Below are positions 1-9,016 of a stretch of 64,000 nt of DNA, one piece after another (the stretch's first letter is position 1; every line of letters begins with the position of its first letter). Both the position numbers and the translations under genes were made by a program. The stretch comes from Acidimicrobiaceae bacterium (lineage in GTDB: Bacteria > Actinomycetota > Acidimicrobiia > Acidimicrobiales > Aldehydirespiratoraceae): the NCBI GenBank assembly GCA_009837445.1, contig VXTM01000009.1, positions 85,352 to 149,351 on the forward strand, written 5' to 3'. The notes under the pieces were generated by a model. That model ran no database searches and was not told where the DNA came from. It saw only the letters and a list, made by a program, of their open reading frames with translations.

Positions 1-569
1 GGTTCGGCCGCCGCGATCGTGCCGTCGGCCCGCCGGGCCACTCCGTGGTGCTCGACAATGCCGGCGAGACGGTCGCCGGACACCTCGCAGACGCCGCGGC
101 TGACCGCGCCCGTCGCCGACAGCGTGCGTCCCAGGCCGTAGCCGCACAGGCAGGCCTCGTTGTCGCCGAGTTCGACGGCAGCCGAGGCGAGGGTGCGCAG
201 CGCGGCCGGGCCGTAGTAGTCGTCGGCGTTGCACACCACGAAGGGACCAGGCACCTCGCCCGCGGTCACCAGCACCGCATGCGCGGTTCCCCACGGTTTG
301 GCCCGGGCCGGGCCGTGCTCGTCCTGGCGGACGTAGGCGAAAGTGACGCCGGCGTTCTGCAGGGGGCGGTGGCGGGCGTCGACATGGGCCCGCAGGTCGG
401 CCTCGATGGCGGAGCGCACCACCAGCACGACCTTCGACGCGCCGGCCCGGACCGCGGAGTCGATGGCGTAGTCGAGGAACGTCTCGCCGTTCGGCCCCAC
501 CTCGACGAGCTGCTTGTCGCCGCCGAAGCGCCGGCCGATGCCCGCAGCCATTACCACGAGCGTGAACAC
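1..569 (-). CDS. nucleotidyltransferase family protein (3'-truncated by window edge)
   Basis: Reading the complement from a GTG at 569 gives an open frame that runs off the left edge, about 189 residues. The N-terminus (VFTLVVMAAGIGRRFGGDKQ) has the glycine-rich, Arg-Phe-Gly...Lys nucleotide-binding signature of the NTP_transferase/GT-A fold. A later VVCNADDYYG segment fits the metal-binding aspartates. Family members transfer an NMP onto a sugar or alcohol phosphate; the substrate cannot be read here. The start lies 7 bp after the stop of the histidine phosphatase, so it is probably the last visible gene of the menaquinone operon. The C-terminal part is missing. Confidence 0.8.
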   Translation of the reverse strand, partial: MFTLVVMAAGIGRRFGGDKQLVEVGPNGETFLDYAIDSAVRAGASKVVLVVRSAIEADLRAHVDARHRPLQNAGVTFAYVRQDEHGPARAKPWGTAHAVLVTAGEVPGPFVVCNADDYYGPAALRTLASAAVELGDNEACLCGYGLGRTLSATGAVSRGVCEVSGDRLAGIVEHHGVARRADGTIAAAE

Positions 570-575
570 GCCGGC

Positions 576-1187
576 TCAGCGCTCCAGCAAGTGGCGCACG
601 TGGTGGGTCTCGTTCACGGAGCGGACCGTGCGCAGTCCAGTGCTGGACGCGGCAACCCGGGTGATCCCGCAGTAGTCGACCAGCAGCGACAGCGGGTCGT
701 CGATGCCGAGCAAGATCTGGAGGTACACCCCGGTGACCATGCCGTGGCAGAACACGGCCACCGTGCGAGACCGGTTGGTGCCGATGATGTGCTCGAAGCC
801 CTGCTCGACCCGGTCGCGGAACTCTTCGTACCCGTCCGAGAAGATGGTCTCGCTGAGGTCGGCGTCGGGGTCGTAGTAGTGGGCGGTGGCGGGGTCGTCG
901 CGGCTGAACTCCTCCGCGGGCACGTAGATCCGGGAGCGGTGGTCGGACTCTCGCAGCTCGTCGAGGATCTCGATGTCGAGGCCGAGCTTGGTGGCCAGGG
1001 GCTCGGCCGTGCGCACTGCCCGCTTCATGGACGACGACACGATGTGGTCGATGCCCTCGTCGATCAGGAAGCCGGCGGTGGCCTCGGCCTGGAGGTGGCC
1101 GACATCGGCCAGGTCGGGATCAGCGGAGCCACCCTCGGGTGCCTCGTCGCGGACCGGCCGGGCATGGCGTATTACGACCAGCTCCAT
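576..1187 (-). CDS. histidine phosphatase superfamily protein
   Basis: A protein of 203 residues that begins MELVVIRHARP, the RHx catalytic motif with His8 as the likely phosphate acceptor. A second conserved histidine is in FCHGMVTG near residue 155. The size and the two motifs fit a phosphoglycerate-mutase-like phosphatase. The open frame extends about 100 codons further upstream, but that part is low-complexity Arg/Gly sequence overlapping menC, so the ATG at 1187 is taken as the start. It follows menC by 11 bp and is probably co-transcribed. The substrate is unknown; a role in cofactor or nucleotide metabolism is only a guess from context. Confidence 0.88.
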   Translation of the reverse strand: MELVVIRHARPVRDEAPEGGSADPDLADVGHLQAEATAGFLIDEGIDHIVSSSMKRAVRTAEPLATKLGLDIEILDELRESDHRSRIYVPAEEFSRDDPATAHYYDPDADLSETIFSDGYEEFRDRVEQGFEHIIGTNRSRTVAVFCHGMVTGVYLQILLGIDDPLSLLVDYCGITRVAASSTGLRTVRSVNETHHVRHLLER

Positions 1188-1198
1188 GACCGCGGAGG

Positions 1199-2263
1199 CT
1201 ACCGGGGAGTGAGTCCCAGGCCGTGAGCTCTTGGTACCACCATGGTGCCGGCCACGACGACGGGCGCCTCGGCTACGTCGGCGGCCAGGAGCGACGCCGT
1301 GGCCAGGCCGTGGGCCCGCCCGCGGAGGGCGGCCGCGTCCACTGCGGCAGCCACGTGCAGGGCGTGGGCGACTCCTACCGCCGAGTCGAGGAATGACGTT
1401 ACGACGGTGGAGGCTCCCGCCTCGCGGGCGAGGGCCGCGATGGCGAGGGCCACGTCGGGCCCGCCCACGGCCTGCGGCTTGACGATCAGCGTGCACACCC
1501 CGAGCTCCAGAGCCCGTCTCGCGTCGGCCTCCCCCCGGATGGACTCGTCGGCGGCCACCGGGACGGGGCTGCGCCCGCCCACTGCTGCGATGGCCTCGAT
1601 CCCGGTGACCGGCTCCTCGCAGTAGGCGACGTCGCAGTCCTGGACCCGGCCCAGCACCTCCAGAGCGGTTGCCGGATCCCAGGCACCGTTGGCGTCGAGC
1701 CGCAGCTCGGCGATGGGTCCTAGACCGGCCCGAGCGGCCCGAACCCGGTCGATGTCGACAACCGGGTCGGCCGCACCGACCTTGAGCTTGACCGCGCTGA
1801 AGCCTGCTCCAACCGCTTCCCTCGCAGCCTCCTCGACCTCAGACGGCTCGGGTGCGGCCATGAGGGCGTTGACCAGCACCGCGGCCGCGGCATCGCCCCC
1901 GTGGTCTCGGCTCAGTCGATCCGCGAGAGACTGCCCGGCTCGGCGGGCTCGCAAATCGGCCCAGGCGCCCGCGACGCCGGCCCTGGCGTGCGGGGTGTCG
2001 GCCAGACCGTCGAGGAGGTCCTCGAGCGCGGCCTCGCCGCCGGCCTCGACGGCGTCCAGGGTGCGGCGCAGGGCGGCCTCGGTCTCCAGCAGGGTCGTGC
2101 GCGACCATCCCGGCAGCGGGCTGGCCTCGCCCCAGCCGGTGATGCCGTCCGCGTTCAGCGCCATCAGGAACCCGGCCCGGTAGCGGACCGAGACGCCGCC
2201 GGTGACGAGAGGGGCTCGCAGGGCCAGGCGGAAGGGATGCAGCTCAGCGCGCATGGCGGTCAC
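1199..2263 (-). CDS. menC: o-succinylbenzoate synthase
   Basis: A 354-residue enolase-superfamily protein that dehydrates SHCHC to o-succinylbenzoate in menaquinone synthesis. The catalytic set is visible: the KLK pair (Lys159, Lys161), metal ligands Asp190 (DANG), Glu216 (EEP) and Asp239 (ADES), and Lys262 (VKP). The N-terminal capping domain covers about residues 1-110 and the barrel the rest. It sits between menH and the phosphatase with an 11-bp gap on each side. The start is a GTG at 2263, with an ATG three codons later as an alternative. Position in a menD-menH-menC series separates it from other enolase-superfamily members such as dipeptide epimerases. Confidence 0.9.
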   Translation of the reverse strand: MTAMRAELHPFRLALRAPLVTGGVSVRYRAGFLMALNADGITGWGEASPLPGWSRTTLLETEAALRRTLDAVEAGGEAALEDLLDGLADTPHARAGVAGAWADLRARRAGQSLADRLSRDHGGDAAAAVLVNALMAAPEPSEVEEAAREAVGAGFSAVKLKVGAADPVVDIDRVRAARAGLGPIAELRLDANGAWDPATALEVLGRVQDCDVAYCEEPVTGIEAIAAVGGRSPVPVAADESIRGEADARRALELGVCTLIVKPQAVGGPDVALAIAALAREAGASTVVTSFLDSAVGVAHALHVAAAVDAAALRGRAHGLATASLLAADVAEAPVVVAGTMVVPRAHGLGLTPR

Positions 2264-2274
2264 CCGGTGCCGGC

Positions 2275-3183
2275 TTAGCCGGCTGGGCGGGCTGGGCGGG
2301 CTGGGAGAGCCTCGGCGCCGGAAGTGCTCTCGCTGTCGGCGAGGTTGGCGGTGTCGGCTATGAATCCGGCTATCGCAGCCGCGGCGGCGTCGGGCTGCTC
2401 CAGGTGGGCGGCATGCCCGGCCCCTTCGACGCGGACGGCGGCACAGTCCGGCAGCACGGTGGCGAGCTCTGCGGCGATGGCGCAGAACTTGGCGTCCTGG
2501 GCGCCCGCCAGCGCCAGCACCGGGACCTCGCAGTCCTTGAGCCGGCTGTGCAGCGGCGTCATCGAGCCGGTTCCGCCGGCCAGCAGGCTGCGGGCCAGAC
2601 CGGCCGGGCTGGACGCGAGCCGCTGGGCCCGGGCCGCCTGCCGGTGGGCGTGGCCCAGCGCGGCCTGCCCTGCGAACAGCGGGTCGGCCATCCAGCCCTC
2701 CACGAACGCCTCGAAGTCCTCGACGATACGGTCGGCGCGGGATCGGTCGGCTCCGGCCCGGCGACGCCGTTCAGCGGGGTCGCTGATTCCGGCCGATGCC
2801 CCGATGAGGGCCAATGACTGGAGCCGCTGAGGTTGCGTGCATCCCAGCGTGAGGGCCACCCGGCCGCCCATCGAGTAGCCGACGAGGTGGAAAGTCTCGC
2901 AGTCGAGAGCGTCGGCGAGCCCTGCGACCTGGCCTGCCATCGCCTCAACCCGGTAGCGGTCGATGTCGTCGGGGACTTCCGAGTCCCCGTGGCCGATCAG
3001 GTCGGGGCAGATGACGCGGCCGGCCAGCCCGGCCGCGAGCCGTTCGACTAGGGGCTCCATGGCCGCACTCGATCCGGTGAACCCGTGCAGCACGAGGATC
3101 GGCATGCCGCCCTGCGGACCGCGCTCGCTGACCGCGAGTTCCACCCCGCCCGCCCGGATCCTGAACGCCCGGTCCGTTCTCAT
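2275..3183 (-). CDS. menH: alpha/beta hydrolase, probable SHCHC synthase
   Basis: A 302-residue alpha/beta hydrolase. It has the oxyanion region LVLHGFTGSS, a nucleophile elbow GYSMGG, an acid in LALAGAQDAKF and a C-terminal histidine in GAGHAAHLEQP. MenH removes pyruvate from SEPHCHC after MenD. The ATG at 3183 overlaps the menD stop as ATGA, which fixes the start and supports translational coupling. The open frame continues upstream inside menD, but that extension is Arg-rich and not protein-like. The tail after residue 285 is Ala/Pro-rich and probably disordered. The call depends mainly on the tight menD-menC context, because the fold alone is not specific. Confidence 0.85.
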   Translation of the reverse strand: MRTDRAFRIRAGGVELAVSERGPQGGMPILVLHGFTGSSAAMEPLVERLAAGLAGRVICPDLIGHGDSEVPDDIDRYRVEAMAGQVAGLADALDCETFHLVGYSMGGRVALTLGCTQPQRLQSLALIGASAGISDPAERRRRAGADRSRADRIVEDFEAFVEGWMADPLFAGQAALGHAHRQAARAQRLASSPAGLARSLLAGGTGSMTPLHSRLKDCEVPVLALAGAQDAKFCAIAAELATVLPDCAAVRVEGAGHAAHLEQPDAAAAAIAGFIADTANLADSESTSGAEALPARPARPAG

Positions 3184-5015
3184 CGAGAGCGCTGAGCGTC
3201 CGCCAGAGCCCTGCGGGCGGCCTCTTGGGCCGCGGCGGTCAGGGATCTGCGCTGGGCCACGTCGTCGTCGCGGGACACGTCGATGATGCACAAGTCCACC
3301 CCCGGCGCCCGGGTCGCGGCCGCGGTGCGGACCGCCTCGCTCAGCTCTGCGGCGGTGGCCACCCGCCGGGCCCGGATACCGCCGAAGCCGTCGAGTCGGC
3401 TCAGGTCGAGGCCGTGGGGGGTGCGGAACAGTTGATCGAAGTGGTCCGCGGGCACCCGGTCGGCCACCGGCAGCAGGGAGAAGATCTCGCCGCCGTCATT
3501 GTCCACGCACACCGCGGTCAGGTGCAGTCCCAGGCGGGCGGCTGCGGCGAGGCCGCTCAAGTCGTGGAGCAGGGCCAGGTCGCCGGTGTAGAGAGCCACA
3601 GGCCGGGATGGGTCGGCTGCGGCGATGCCCAACGCCGTGGAGGCCGAGCCGTCGATTCCGGCCGCGCCCCGGTTGGCGCAGCAGACGACCGATCCGGTGT
3701 CGAACACGAAGGCGTCGAGATCTCTCACCGGCAGCGAGTTCGTGGCCACCAGCACGGCGTCGCCGGGCAGGGCGCCTACGAGCATCCGAGCGGCTCGGGC
3801 CGACAGCAGCTCACCACGGTCGGCGGCTTCAACCGCGCCGCGGGCAGCTGTATCGAGTTTCGTCCAGGCGTCGAGCCATCCGCCGGGGGCGTCACGGCCC
3901 GCAGGCGCGGCCCGCGCCGTGATCGAACGTAGCGACTCGACCGAGTCCGGCACGTGGCCGGTGAGCCGGAACACGGCCCGCTCCCAGCGGTCCTCGGGAT
4001 CCACGAGCACCACGTGGCGGGGCCGGGTGCGCTCCAGCCACTGCCGGACCGGCTTAGTCGTCACGGTCCGGCCGACGAGTACGGCAGCATCAGGACGCAG
4101 TGCCTCGGCGAGGTCCTCGTCGGCGAGCAGATGCTCGGCGGAGGCGACCACGCACGCCGGCTGCGCCTCGCCTCCGTCGTGGTTGGAACGGTTGGAGCGG
4201 CCCCGGACATGGGTGATGGGCTCACCGATGAGGGGCCAGCCGGCCCAGGCCGCGAAGCGCCCGGCCGCCGCGGCCCACTCCAGTTCACGGTGCAGCCCGC
4301 CGGCCGGCCACGGCCCGGCGATGACCACGCCCCGCTCGTGCTCGGCGACGATCTCGGCCAGGCTGGCGACGCGGGCCAGACTGGCCGGGTCCGCCGGGGC
4401 CCGGCCGTCGTCCCTGTCGTCTCTGTTGGTGTCGCCCGACCCGGGCTCGGACGCGGGCACGGGCACGGCGCCCAGAGGTTCGAGGGGTTCGCGCAGAGGC
4501 CAGTTGAGATGCACGGGGCCGGGGTCGGAGCCCGAGGCCAATTCAACCGCAGTCTCGGCCCACCCGATCGCGGCGTCAACACCGGCCGTAACGCCGGCAT
4601 CACCGGGCACGGGGAGGTCGACGCTCCAGCGAGCGGCCGTCCCGTACAGGCCCACCTGGTCGATCGTTTGGGGAGAGCCCCAGCCGCGCAGCTCCGGCGG
4701 GCGGTCAGCGGTGCACACGACAACTGGGACGCCGGCATGGGAGGCCTCCACTACCGCGGGCAGGTAGTTGGCCGCGGCGGTGCCGGATGTGCACACGAGC
4801 ACGGGCGGCAGCCCGGTGGCCCGGCCCAGGCCGAGGGCGAAGAAGCCCGCGGCACGCTCGTCGAGCTGTATCCACGTGCGGATGCGGGGCTGGGCGTGGA
4901 AGCACAGGGCCAGCGGACCCGATCGCGAGCCAGGGCTGATCACCGCGTCGGTCACCCCCAGAGAGGCCAACCGGGCCGCGAACGCGGCCACGACGTCGTA
5001 GACCGGGTCAGTCAC
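3180..5015 (-). CDS. menD: SEPHCHC synthase (2-succinyl-5-enolpyruvyl-6-hydroxy-3-cyclohexene-1-carboxylate synthase)
   Basis: A 611-residue thiamine-diphosphate enzyme that joins isochorismate and 2-oxoglutarate in menaquinone synthesis. The N-terminal domain has the SPGSRSGPL motif (from residue 27) and Glu53 (QLDER), the expected cofactor-activating glutamate. The C-terminal domain has the ThDP/metal motif, starting at TGDLALLHD and ending at DNDGGEIFSLLP. The length is slightly above the usual 550-590 residues because of an Asp/Arg-rich insert near residue 200. It overlaps menH by 4 bp and lies 58 bp after menF. It acts in the cytoplasm. Confidence 0.95.
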   Translation of the reverse strand: MTDPVYDVVAAFAARLASLGVTDAVISPGSRSGPLALCFHAQPRIRTWIQLDERAAGFFALGLGRATGLPPVLVCTSGTAAANYLPAVVEASHAGVPVVVCTADRPPELRGWGSPQTIDQVGLYGTAARWSVDLPVPGDAGVTAGVDAAIGWAETAVELASGSDPGPVHLNWPLREPLEPLGAVPVPASEPGSGDTNRDDRDDGRAPADPASLARVASLAEIVAEHERGVVIAGPWPAGGLHRELEWAAAAGRFAAWAGWPLIGEPITHVRGRSNRSNHDGGEAQPACVVASAEHLLADEDLAEALRPDAAVLVGRTVTTKPVRQWLERTRPRHVVLVDPEDRWERAVFRLTGHVPDSVESLRSITARAAPAGRDAPGGWLDAWTKLDTAARGAVEAADRGELLSARAARMLVGALPGDAVLVATNSLPVRDLDAFVFDTGSVVCCANRGAAGIDGSASTALGIAAADPSRPVALYTGDLALLHDLSGLAAAARLGLHLTAVCVDNDGGEIFSLLPVADRVPADHFDQLFRTPHGLDLSRLDGFGGIRARRVATAAELSEAVRTAAATRAPGVDLCIIDVSRDDDVAQRRSLTAAAQEAARRALADAQRSR

Positions 5016-5073
5016 GATCAGCGGGTGAGCGCTCCACCGGCGGTGTCGCAGGATTGGTGACGGCCGGCACGGA

Positions 5074-6924
5074 TCAGCACTCGTCGATGACGTCCAGGAG
5101 GGCCCTGAGCTTCATCGCCGTCTCCTCCAGCTCATCCTCGGGATCGGAGTCTGTGACGATTCCGGCACCGGCGAACAGGTGGGTGGAGTCCGGGCCGGTC
5201 AGCGCGCAGCGCAGGGCCACGCCCATCTCGCCGTTGCCGTCGAGGTCGCACCATCCCACCGGAGCCGCGTACCAGCCCCGGTCGAAGCCCTCGCGGCTGG
5301 CAATGAACTCGAGGGCCGCTCCGGTGGGGGCGCCGCCGACGGCCGCGGTCGGGTGCAGCACGCCCGCGGCCCGCAGCACGTCCATGTCGCTCGCTCCGGT
5401 GCGCCTGCGCTGGACACGGGCGGTTATCGGCGTACGCAGATGCTGGACACGGCTGAGGCGCATGAGGCCGGGCTCGGCCGGGGCCGGGTCCACCAGCCCC
5501 AGACCGGACAGCGCGTCGATGATCCCGTCCACCACGAATCGGTGCTCGGCTCGGTTCTTGGCCGATGTCAGCAGCCCTGCCCCGAAGCGCTCGTCAGCCT
5601 CGGGATCGTCGCTGCAGGGTGCAGTGCCGGCGAGGGCCACCGTGTTCAGCCGGGGACCGTCGAGCGTGACCAGCTCTTCAGGGGTGGCCCCGAGGAACGT
5701 GGACTCGCCCGCGGTGACCGCGAAGATCGCGCAGGCCGGGTTGCGTTGCCGGAGCCGGTCCAGCACGGCGGCTACGTCGAGCCCGTGGTCGAGCGTGACG
5801 GTGCGGGCCAGCACGACCTTCTGGAACTCACCGCGGTGTATGCCGGCCACGGCGTCGGCGACTAGGGCCGCGTAGTCGTCGTCGCGGTCACAGTCGATCG
5901 TGGCCGAGGCCGGGCGGGCCGGATCACCGGTGGCAGGCAGCGGCAGTTTGACCTGGAACGACGTCAGGCGCTGGTCGAGCGCGGCCTCGGCGGCCGTCTC
6001 GTCACCGTCGGAGCCGACCCGGGTGGCGGCCAGGACCCAGGCTCCGTCCGGGTGGTCGATGATCGTCAGTTCGGGCAGCACCATCCGGCAGTCCCCGAAT
6101 CCGGTCCACTTCGGGACGGGGTGGCGATACTCGCCGTTGCCGGGATCGGATTGCTGCGAGTCGGTGTCGGCGCCGGTGGGCGTGAACGAGAAACCGCCCA
6201 CCAGCACGGGCGCCGGGGCGTCGGGGTTCGGGTCTCGCCGTATCCGGGCCGCGAGGACGGCCCGGGCTGCCGAGGCCGCCGAGAAACGATCGCTACCGAC
6301 CGGCCTGATCGTCTCCACCACTCCGAACGCGGCCAGTCCCATGCTGGCGTCGGGGCGCAGCCAGACGCTGCGATGCTGGTCGGAGGTAGCCGCGGCGTAG
6401 GCCGCCAGAGGATCGACGCGCCCGCCGATGCGCCGGGCCTTGACGACGACGGCGCCCACCGCGGGAGCCGGGTCGTCCCCGATGCGGGCCATTGCCCGCG
6501 CCCACAAGGTCTTCTCGAAGTGGCCGACCACGAGATTGGTGGCCACCGGCACGAGCCGGTTCACGCTGGCGACCAGCGCCGCCTTGTCGCGGCCCTCCCG
6601 GTCGAAGTGGCGCTTGACCAGGTCGATCGCGTCCTCGATCAGGTTCTCCACATTGGTGGCGTGACGCATGGCCAGGGCAGCCAACTCCTCGACGGCCACC
6701 CCCTCTCCGACCAGGGTGCGGGCCGCGACCAGCATCTCGACATCGTCGGAGTCGAATCGCTCACCGTCGGAGCCGTTGTCGAGCGGCGTTATGAGACCGG
6801 CATCGATCACCAGATCCACGACGAAGGCTGGGACGCCAGCCCGTTCGGCCAGTCCGGCCCTGTCGAGCACAAGACCGGAGCGGGGCGCATCGGCCGCAGA
6901 AGAGCTGTCCGGCACGCACACCAT
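5074..6924 (-). CDS. menF: isochorismate synthase with N-terminal MerR-like HTH region
   Basis: A 616-residue protein. Residues about 170-616 form a complete isochorismate synthase (chorismate-binding family). Markers are FQKVVLART, FLGATPEELV, AGTAP, HPTAAVGG, the GWYAAPVGWCDLDGNGE segment and FAGAGIVTDSDPEDE. It makes isochorismate for MenD. Residues about 17-90 read as a MerR-type winged helix-turn-helix: LAERAGVPAFVVDLVIDAGL, then RFDSDDVEML and a helix with GVAVEELAAL. A helical linker follows to about 165. The enzyme part alone already has normal family length, so the N-terminus is a real extension. No stop or frame change separates the two parts. It heads the men operon. Whether the HTH region binds DNA is unknown. 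Confidence 0.9.
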   Translation of the reverse strand: MVCVPDSSSAADAPRSGLVLDRAGLAERAGVPAFVVDLVIDAGLITPLDNGSDGERFDSDDVEMLVAARTLVGEGVAVEELAALAMRHATNVENLIEDAIDLVKRHFDREGRDKAALVASVNRLVPVATNLVVGHFEKTLWARAMARIGDDPAPAVGAVVVKARRIGGRVDPLAAYAAATSDQHRSVWLRPDASMGLAAFGVVETIRPVGSDRFSAASAARAVLAARIRRDPNPDAPAPVLVGGFSFTPTGADTDSQQSDPGNGEYRHPVPKWTGFGDCRMVLPELTIIDHPDGAWVLAATRVGSDGDETAAEAALDQRLTSFQVKLPLPATGDPARPASATIDCDRDDDYAALVADAVAGIHRGEFQKVVLARTVTLDHGLDVAAVLDRLRQRNPACAIFAVTAGESTFLGATPEELVTLDGPRLNTVALAGTAPCSDDPEADERFGAGLLTSAKNRAEHRFVVDGIIDALSGLGLVDPAPAEPGLMRLSRVQHLRTPITARVQRRRTGASDMDVLRAAGVLHPTAAVGGAPTGAALEFIASREGFDRGWYAAPVGWCDLDGNGEMGVALRCALTGPDSTHLFAGAGIVTDSDPEDELEETAMKLRALLDVIDEC

Positions 6925-7017
6925 GCTAGGAGTCGCAGTTCGTCACCGATCAGGCGGCGATCAGGGGTGTACGGAGGCTGCGTCCGGCTGGCCGGAGCTC
7001 CCGGCTAGAGTCGGCCC

Positions 7018-7476
7018 ATGCTCTTCGCTGCCGGAAGAACGGCTTACAACATCGTTGAACTGCTCCATGTCCTCACCGTCCTGGTGGCTGTCGCCCCGGT
7101 GTTCGTCCATCCGCTGCTGCGTAGGCAGATGCGGGCCGCGGGCGGGTCCGGTCACCAGCAGTTGGTGGTCGCTATGGCGGCCAACGCACGCAGGCTGTAC
7201 AGCCCGGCGCTGATCGTGGCGGGCCTGCTGGGCATCGCCTTGGTCGAGATGTCCGAGGACGCGATCTCGATGACTGAGGGCTGGGTTATCGCCGCCATTG
7301 TGATCTGGGTGATCATGAACGGCGTGCTCCACGGCATGATCAGGCCGGCTCTGAAGGCGCAGGGCGCCGAGGGGGCGTCGCCGGGCACCGACAAGCGACT
7401 CGAGGCGGGCTCGGCCCTGCTGTCGATCGGGTTCACGGTTCAGCTGATCCTGATGATCTGGCAGCCTGGAGGCTGA
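7018..7476 (+). CDS. DUF2269-like integral membrane protein
   Basis: A 152-residue protein with four predicted membrane helices, around residues 12-32, 60-76, 86-104 and 128-148, and short charged loops between them. The pattern resembles the DUF2269 family of predicted integral membrane proteins, which has no established function. It starts 93 bp from menF on the opposite strand and ends facing yibE/F. A hairpin lies in the convergent gap. Hydropathy and length support a membrane protein; the family assignment is from overall resemblance only. Confidence 0.75.
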   Translation: MLFAAGRTAYNIVELLHVLTVLVAVAPVFVHPLLRRQMRAAGGSGHQQLVVAMAANARRLYSPALIVAGLLGIALVEMSEDAISMTEGWVIAAIVIWVIMNGVLHGMIRPALKAQGAEGASPGTDKRLEAGSALLSIGFTVQLILMIWQPGG

Positions 7477-7524
7477 GCCCGGGTCGCATTCTCGCCCTAC
7501 AACCGGCCGTACCCGGACCCGGCT

Positions 7525-7548
7525 CCACCGGCCGGTGCCTACCGGTGG
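7525..7548. terminator. hairpin between convergent genes
   Basis: An inverted repeat CCACCGG (7525-7531) pairs with CCGGTGG (7542-7548) around a 10-base loop. It lies in the 76-bp gap between the ends of the DUF2269 gene and the yibE/F gene. There is no T-run, so termination is inferred from position and symmetry. Confidence 0.4.
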
Positions 7549-7552
7549 GAGT

Positions 7553-8929
7553 TCACCATCGGGTTTGGTCTTGGTCGGGAGCGAAGTCCTCCCATCGGGG
7601 CGCCGGGCCCGGTTCGGTGACCTCGCGCTCGCTGCTGTCGTCCGCCGGGGCCGCATCAGGCTCATCGTGCGTGTCGCCGGCCGGCTCGCCCGGCGGGGTG
7701 GGGCCGGAACCGGCGGCAACCACCGCAGCCAGGACGGTTGTGACCGGCACGGCGGCGACCAGACCCATCGAGCCGCACAGCGTCCGGACGATCTCCACTG
7801 CGATGAGCTCGGAGTTGGCCGCCATGGCCAGTGACTGGTCCGAGACGGCGAACAGCAGCAGCAGCGGAAGGCCCGCGCCGACATAGGCGAGCAGCAGGGT
7901 GTTGACGGTGGCCGCGATGTGCTCGCGCCCCACCCGGATGCCCGACGCGATGAGCTGGCGAACGCTCAGGCTGGGGCTGCGGTAGCGCAACTCCGCCACG
8001 GTGGCCACCTGGGTGACCGTCACGTCGTCGAGCGCGCCCAGCGCGCCGATGATCGCTCCTCCCAGCAGCAGCGACGCCAGATCGATGTCAGCGGCGATCA
8101 GCGGCAGGGTGAGGCCCTCCTCAGTCGCCAGTCCGGTGAAGTCGGCGAGCCCGAAGAAGATCCACGACAGCCCCAGGGTGAGGCCGAGCGATGCGAGGGT
8201 GCCGGCGAGGGCCACGGTGGTGTGAACATTGAGCCCGTGGGTCAGGTACAGGCTCACGAACGCGATCACCGCCGCGGCTACCACGGCCACCAGCACCGGA
8301 TCGTTGCCGTCGAGCACCGAGGGCGCCGCGAAGGCGATCAGCACCACGAGGGTGGCGGCCATCCCCGCTAGGGCCAGCCCACCGCGCCAACGTCCCAGCG
8401 CCACCACCACCCCAGCGAACAGGATGGCAAGCCACAACAGCGGTGTGCGGCGGTCGCGGTCGACGAAGAAGTAGTAGTCGTTGGAGGCCTCGTACCCGAG
8501 GACCACCTTGTCCGCTGGCGAGACCCGGATGGCGGTGCGGTCGTACTCGAGGCTGAACTCCGGCAGGGCGACCTGGGCGCCGCCGTCGGGACCCTCGTCG
8601 ACGCGCACGACGATGAATCGGCACGCCTGGGGATCGTCGGGCGCCGAGTAGCTGCACGCCCGGTCGCTCACCTCCACCACGGTGGCGGCCAAGCGCTCAT
8701 ACACGATGCCGATGTCGTCGGCGCGCTGGCGGGCGGCGTCGCGGCCGGCGCCGGTCGGCCACAGCAGCGCCATGCCCACCGCCGCAGCCAAGATCGCGAG
8801 GCCGACAAAGGCGAGCACCGCCTGCAAGGCACGGTCACTCCGCCATGCCTCCAACATGGCCCTCGGGCCCCACTCCGGACCCCAGAAGTGCGAATGTCCC
8901 CGCATGGCCCGATTATGGCCGCCGTCCAT
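7553..8929 (-). CDS. YibE/F family membrane protein
   Basis: A 458-residue protein. One N-terminal membrane helix (about residues 36-56) is followed by an exported beta-rich segment with two cysteines (RACSYS, QACRF). A block of about seven further helices covers residues 165-400 and contains the family-like GGAIIGALGALDDVTVTQ stretch. The C-terminal 60 residues are acidic and Pro-rich, probably cytoplasmic. The layout matches YibE/F proteins, whose function is not established. Several in-frame ATGs (8929, 8905, 8857) could be the start; no ribosome site decides between them. It converges on the DUF2269 gene. Confidence 0.85.
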   Translation of the reverse strand: MDGGHNRAMRGHSHFWGPEWGPRAMLEAWRSDRALQAVLAFVGLAILAAAVGMALLWPTGAGRDAARQRADDIGIVYERLAATVVEVSDRACSYSAPDDPQACRFIVVRVDEGPDGGAQVALPEFSLEYDRTAIRVSPADKVVLGYEASNDYYFFVDRDRRTPLLWLAILFAGVVVALGRWRGGLALAGMAATLVVLIAFAAPSVLDGNDPVLVAVVAAAVIAFVSLYLTHGLNVHTTVALAGTLASLGLTLGLSWIFFGLADFTGLATEEGLTLPLIAADIDLASLLLGGAIIGALGALDDVTVTQVATVAELRYRSPSLSVRQLIASGIRVGREHIAATVNTLLLAYVGAGLPLLLLFAVSDQSLAMAANSELIAVEIVRTLCGSMGLVAAVPVTTVLAAVVAAGSGPTPPGEPAGDTHDEPDAAPADDSSEREVTEPGPAPRWEDFAPDQDQTRW

Positions 8930-9016
8930 GCCTGGCCCGGGGACTGGGCCCGCTTGGCCGGCAGACGGCCGGGGTTACTATCCGTCCCAGGGGGCACTCC
9001 GGGAGGTGAGAGATTG

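Noticed and set aside
45..1226. Long plus-strand open frame of 393 codons
   Set aside because: It is antisense to the nucleotidyltransferase and histidine phosphatase genes; its His/Gly/Val-rich product matches no fold and its length follows from high GC.
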